8,446 nt of DNA from an uncultured Ruminococcus sp. GTDB taxonomy: Bacteria > Bacillota > Clostridia > Oscillospirales > Ruminococcaceae. The position numbers and the translations under genes were made by a program. This document shows positions 5,677 to 8,446 of this stretch, piece after piece. Within the stretch, counting starts at the first letter, position 1. The number at the start of each line of letters is the position of its first letter. The notes under the pieces are model-generated. The model was not told where the DNA came from, did not search any database, and saw nothing but the letters and a program-made list of their open reading frames with translations. Location: positions 1 through 8,446 of the forward strand of contig CAMWGS010000078.1 of the NCBI GenBank assembly GCA_947173865.1, in the 5' to 3' direction.

Positions 5677-5705
5677 ATTATACCACAAAATGCTTTATTT
5701 GTCAA
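5677..5705 (-). promoter_or_regulatory. Perfect consensus promoter of minD-mgsA
   Basis: TTGACA (5700-5705), a 17-base spacer and TATAAT (5677-5682), a full consensus match. It separates minD from aroK transcriptionally. The start near 5670 gives a leader of about 85 bases with one weak stem-loop (AGCAG/CTGCT, 5612-5616 with 5627-5631). Confidence 0.85.
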
Positions 5706-5774
5706 AGAAGTTTTTGGCTAAAAAAATAAGATTGTGCAATTCAACTCTTTCAACAGTGTTTTATTGTGAAAATC

Positions 5775-6281
5775 TCACAAATCGGATTTTATATTTTCAA
5801 TAATTCTGCTTACGGTTTTTTCGATTCCACAACCGTTTTCGTCTATTACAATATCCGCATACTTTTCATAAAGCGGAGTACGTTCATTATAAAGGTCAAT
5901 AAGACGCTGTCCTTTTCTTATGACAACGCCCCTGTTTTTTATATTTCCAAGACGATATTTAAGTTTGCGGTAATCGAGACTGAGATAAACAACAGTTCCG
6001 ATTTCAGAAAGGTGCTTCATTGCTTCCCTGCCGTAGACAACACTTCCGCCCGTTGCAATGACTGACTTTTCAGTATTTATAAGGCTGTTGACCTTGTTTT
6101 CAATTTCAATAAATCCGTCTACACCGTCTGACTTTATTATCTCGTGCAAAAGACGGTTTTCACTTTCCTGAATAAGCAAATCAGTATCAATAAACTTATA
6201 TCCGAGAATCTTCGCAAGAATTACGCCTACAGTACTTTTACCTACACCAGGCATTCCGATTAATATTATATTACTTTTCAC
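5775..6281 (-). CDS. aroK: Shikimate kinase-like P-loop kinase (variant AroK subfamily)
   Basis: A 168-residue cytosolic kinase of the shikimate kinase fold, which in its canonical form phosphorylates the 3-hydroxyl of shikimate with ATP on the way to chorismate. It has Walker A GMPGVGKST (9-17), the DTD motif (32-34), a lid Arg117 in NRG, and ERTPLYEKYAD (133-143) with the usual substrate/ATP-side arginine. Two landmarks differ: the FR of FRxxE, where the Arg binds shikimate (Arg58 in the M. tuberculosis enzyme), is Ile58 in FIEIE; and the GGG substrate loop is GGS (78-80, in ATGGSVVY). From memory, this ATGGSVVY form recurs in many clostridial proteins labelled shikimate kinase, so it is a subfamily rather than a damaged gene; its substrate may differ. 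I chose GTG at 6281 (AAAGGA nine bases upstream), which fits the family's length; the open frame runs to 6332 without a binding site. It is transcribed alone, divergently from the radical SAM gene. Confidence 0.78.
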   Translation of the reverse strand: MKSNIILIGMPGVGKSTVGVILAKILGYKFIDTDLLIQESENRLLHEIIKSDGVDGFIEIENKVNSLINTEKSVIATGGSVVYGREAMKHLSEIGTVVYLSLDYRKLKYRLGNIKNRGVVIRKGQRLIDLYNERTPLYEKYADIVIDENGCGIEKTVSRIIENIKSDL

Positions 6282-6313
6282 AACAATTATTCCTTTACAA
6301 TATACTACTGATA

Positions 6314-6342
6314 ATTCTACACAGTTGAACAAAAAAAGTCAA
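6314..6342 (-). promoter_or_regulatory. Promoter of the aroK-like gene
   Basis: TTGACT (6337-6342), a 17-base spacer and TAGAAT (6314-6319), each 5 of 6 to consensus. The start near 6307 leaves a leader of about 25 bases before the GTG start and makes a longer protein from 6332 impossible on this transcript. Confidence 0.65.
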
Positions 6343-6388
6343 TAGAAAAAGCGTTATTTTCTTGATTTTTACAAATATTTTCACGACA

Positions 6389-6417
6389 TTGACATTTTAT
6401 TCATTCTGTGATAACAT
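6389..6417 (+). promoter_or_regulatory. Promoter of the radical SAM gene
   Basis: TTGACA (6389-6394), a 17-base spacer and TAACAT (6412-6417), preceded by TG one base upstream as in extended -10 promoters. The -10 is only 4 of 6; CATAAT at 6415-6420 is a closer match but at a 20-base spacing. Divergent from the aroK promoter about 50 bases away. Confidence 0.5.
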
Positions 6418-6437
6418 AATAATAACGGAGGTGCGGA

Positions 6438-7382
6438 ATGAAAAACAACCCGTTCATATTTTCAATTGACAACAAAAGATATCATACACTGAATTATTAC
6501 AATAAAACCGTTTTCGGAAAAAAGATTTATAAAGCCGTTATCGACTGCGGTTTTACCTGTCCGAATATCGACGGAAACAAAGGAATCGGCGGTTGCATTT
6601 TCTGCGACGGCGGAAGCGGATATTTTACAGACGGAAGTATTTCGGTCAAAGAGCAGATTGAAAAGGAAAAAAAACGTATATACAATAAATACGGAAATGT
6701 TCCTATAACTGCGTACTTCCAGGCAAACACAAACACTTATGCACCTGTGGAAACTCTCCGCAGACTCTATTTTTCCGCTCTTGAATTTCCCGAAATATGC
6801 GGTATTTCAATAGGTACAAGAGCTGACTGTCTGCCCTGCGACGTTCTTGACCTTCTCAGTGAACTCAGTGAAAAAACAACTCTTACCGTTGAGCTGGGTA
6901 TGCAGACCGTACATGAAAAAACCATTGAAAAAATAAACCGTTGCTGTACTCACGCAGAATTTCTTGACGGTTATTTCAGACTTAAAAAACGAAATATACG
7001 CACCTGTCTGCATATTATAAACGGTCTGCCCGACGAGTCTCCCGAAATGATGACCGAAACTTCACGGCAGACAGCAGAACTTAAACCCGACGCAGTTAAG
7101 CTTCAGATGCTCCATGTAATAAACGGAACTTCGCTTGAAAATCTGTATAATCAGGGTAAAGTACATATGCTTGCAAAAGATGAATATATTGATATAATTG
7201 TCCGTCAGCTTGAAATTCTTCCGCCTGAAACAGTCATTGAACGCATTACGGGTGACGGCGACAAATCAAAGCTTGTTGCTCCGCTCTGGAGTGCAGATAA
7301 AATATCGGTTCTCGGAGCAATCGACAAAAGACTTGCCGAACTTGACACATGGCAGGGAAAATATTACCAAAAAAGCCTGTAA
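6438..7382 (+). CDS. Radical SAM protein, TIGR01212 / YhcC-YtqA family
   Basis: A 314-residue cytosolic radical SAM enzyme of the YhcC (E. coli) / YtqA (Bacillus) family. The 4Fe-4S cysteines are Cys41, Cys53 and Cys56 in TCPN...GGCIFC, with the long Cx11Cx2C spacing of this family instead of the usual Cx3Cx2C. Other landmarks shared with YhcC are AYFQANTNTYAP (about 107-118), GISIGTRADCLP, VELGMQTVHEKTIEKINR, HIINGLP, KLQMLHVINGTSL and a C-terminal LVAPLW. The end ...DTWQGKYY is of Firmicute type. Bacillus YtqA has been linked to wobble-uridine side-chain modification in tRNA (proposed name MnmL, acting before the YtqB/MnmM methyltransferase); I recall this but cannot check it, and no methyltransferase gene is adjacent. 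Start ATG at 6438 has GGAGGT (6427-6432) five bases upstream. It is a single-gene unit ending in the terminator at 7369-7408, whose stem overlaps the stop codon. Confidence 0.92.
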   Translation: MKNNPFIFSIDNKRYHTLNYYNKTVFGKKIYKAVIDCGFTCPNIDGNKGIGGCIFCDGGSGYFTDGSISVKEQIEKEKKRIYNKYGNVPITAYFQANTNTYAPVETLRRLYFSALEFPEICGISIGTRADCLPCDVLDLLSELSEKTTLTVELGMQTVHEKTIEKINRCCTHAEFLDGYFRLKKRNIRTCLHIINGLPDESPEMMTETSRQTAELKPDAVKLQMLHVINGTSLENLYNQGKVHMLAKDEYIDIIVRQLEILPPETVIERITGDGDKSKLVAPLWSADKISVLGAIDKRLAELDTWQGKYYQKSL

Positions 7383-7408
7383 CCGTATATAAGCGGTTAC
7401 AGGTTTTT
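7369..7408. terminator. Bidirectional intrinsic terminator between convergent genes
   Basis: A perfect 10-bp stem CCTGTAACCG/CGGTTACAGG (7376-7385 with 7394-7403) around an eight-base loop, followed by five T on the plus strand (7404-7408) and, read the other way, by six T (7369-7374). It can end both the radical SAM transcript (plus) and the glucosaminidase transcript (minus), whose stop codons are 27 bases apart. The stem includes the radical SAM TAA codon. Confidence 0.93.
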
Positions 7409-7409
7409 A

Positions 7410-8183
7410 TTAATTGTTTACAATCAGTTTTCTTATTGCCGTCAAATCAAATGAATCAATTTTACCGTCATAATTCATGTCCGACTTTTCACGCTGTATA
7501 TCGTCCAGTTCATAATGTCCCAGAAGATAACCACTTATTATCTCTGCATCTTCCGGCGAAACTATTCCGTCAGAATTTATATCCCCGTAAATTTCTTCTA
7601 TGTAATTATTATCATCAACAGGAACGTCAAACCTTGTCAGATTGAAGGATTCGATAAGGCTTATAAGATAGTCTGCATAATTACTTGCCGTTGCCCAGCC
7701 GTCCGCCTGTATTTTACGGCACGCTTCTTTGTAATCGGTTTCACCTATAAGATTTGAATATCTCTGATAACCTGTAATGAACTGATAATATCCTTCTATT
7801 CCTTCCTCAAAAGAATGATACACCCTGAATGTGCCGTTGACGGTAATCATAACACCGTTTACTTCCTCACCTGTACGCAAAACAACACTTTCTCCCGTAT
7901 ATGTACTGTCTGCTTTCATTCCGAAAAAATTATAGTAAAGTGCAGAGAGCGAACTTTTTCCCCAGCCTGATTCAAGTATAGCCTGTGCAACTGTCATACT
8001 CGGTAAAATTCCGTACTGGGAATATGTTTTCTGTGCCGCACTTCCGAGCTGTTCAATAAAGTCCTGCTGTTCCTGAGTTATGGCGTAAGTCTGAACAGAC
8101 GGTGTTTTTTTATAGTCCAAATACGCAAATGTACCAAGTCCGATTACTGCCGACGCAAGAACTGCAATTCCTTTTTTCAACAT
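7410..8183 (-). CDS. Secreted GH73-type glucosaminidase with C-terminal type I dockerin
   Basis: A 257-residue exported peptidoglycan hydrolase. Residues 1-22 (MLKK then a hydrophobic run) are a signal peptide or anchor without a clear cleavage motif. Residues about 36-180 are a glucosaminidase (GH73, FlgJ/LytD-like) domain, cleaving N-acetylglucosaminyl bonds of the cell wall: catalytic Glu71 in AQAILESGWGKS, YNFFGMK (84-90) and the late NYADYLISLI segment. Residues 200-257 form a type I dockerin of two Ca-binding loops: D201-N203-D205-D212 and D235-N237-D239-D246. Dockerins bind cohesins on scaffoldins, so the enzyme is probably attached to a cellulosome-like complex at the surface. Loop positions 10-11 are Pro-Glu in the first and Ser-Phe in the second, so the repeats are not symmetrical. 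The ATG at 8183 has AGGAGGT seven bases upstream. It is a single-gene unit, convergent with the radical SAM gene. Confidence 0.93.
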   Translation of the reverse strand: MLKKGIAVLASAVIGLGTFAYLDYKKTPSVQTYAITQEQQDFIEQLGSAAQKTYSQYGILPSMTVAQAILESGWGKSSLSALYYNFFGMKADSTYTGESVVLRTGEEVNGVMITVNGTFRVYHSFEEGIEGYYQFITGYQRYSNLIGETDYKEACRKIQADGWATASNYADYLISLIESFNLTRFDVPVDDNNYIEEIYGDINSDGIVSPEDAEIISGYLLGHYELDDIQREKSDMNYDGKIDSFDLTAIRKLIVNN

Positions 8184-8225
8184 AAATTAACCTCCTGATT
8201 TTTTAAATTCAAGACCGCAGAAGAA

Positions 8226-8254
8226 ATTTTACCATAATTTTTCATTACAGTCAA
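8226..8254 (-). promoter_or_regulatory. Promoter of the glucosaminidase-dockerin gene
   Basis: TTGACT (8249-8254), a 17-base spacer and TAAAAT (8226-8231), each 5 of 6 to consensus. The start near 8219 gives a leader of about 35 bases ending in the AGGAGGT binding site. Confidence 0.7.
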
Positions 8255-8446
8255 TCGAATCAGTAGGTTTTAAATCTAATTTCGTGGAAAAAAACGGTTA
8301 TTTGTCTTATTTGACGGAAATTTTGTTTATTATGCGTCTGATTTCATAATGAAATACCGTTACAGAATGGTTGAGTATGAAACGCTGTTTTAATCATTTA
8401 TGATGCAGATACTGTGAGATTTTTTCACCCTGAGTAAATATAATAT
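8255..8446. other. AT-rich intergenic DNA with one short palindrome
   Basis: No open reading frame, terminator or convincing promoter on either strand. The only structure is ATTTCAT-A-ATGAAAT (8341-8355), a perfect 7-bp inverted repeat with a one-base centre, about 90 bases upstream of the -35 box at 8249-8254. A lone TATAAT at 8439-8444 has no matching -35. Confidence 0.4.

Noticed and set aside
5706..5774. Intrinsic terminator after aroK
   Set aside because: There is a run of seven T, but the inverted repeats before it are only four or five pairs; too weak to annotate.

Overview
The window looks like a chromosomal segment of a rumen/gut Firmicute close to Ruminococcus (Oscillospiraceae). 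The reasons are a V-type ATPase operon of clostridial layout, a hisS-aspS pair, a minD-mgsA pair left from the clostridial min/rod cluster, AT-rich intergenic DNA with near-consensus sigma-A promoters, and a secreted protein ending in a type I dockerin, the cellulosome docking module. No mobile element, tRNA, rRNA or CRISPR array was seen.

Layout: positions 1-814 (minus strand) hold the start of a V-type ATPase operon, an ntpF/ahaH-like stalk subunit followed by the first 158 codons of subunit I. The 327-bp gap at 815-1141 is the densest regulatory stretch. It has a perfect consensus promoter (TTGACA-17-TATAAT) flanked by two matching TGACCA-n-TGGTCA palindromes, then two copies of a short hairpin element, each behind its own promoter-like sequence; one of those promoters is a near-copy of the ATPase promoter. 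Positions 1142-4254 are the hisS-aspS operon (minus) behind its own promoter. Positions 4390-5581 are minD followed by a methylglyoxal-synthase-like gene (minus), again behind a perfect consensus promoter. Positions 5775-6281 are a shikimate-kinase-like gene (minus), divergent from a YhcC/YtqA-type radical SAM gene (6438-7382, plus). A strong bidirectional terminator separates that gene from a convergent gene (7410-8183, minus) for a secreted GH73 glucosaminidase with a C-terminal dockerin. The rest (8184-8446) is that gene's promoter and featureless AT-rich DNA.

The genes are mostly housekeeping: ion-pumping ATPase, two tRNA synthetases, division-site/ParA-type ATPase, a small kinase and a tRNA-modification-type radical SAM enzyme. 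Several are off-type. The MgsA-like protein lacks three catalytic residues, the AroK-like protein lacks the shikimate-binding arginine, and MinD stops before its membrane-targeting helix, although an in-frame helix-like sequence follows the stop codon. The best candidates for something undescribed are the twin-palindrome control region of the ATPase operon and the tandem hairpin elements beside it. All family assignments come from reading motifs by eye; no database search was run.
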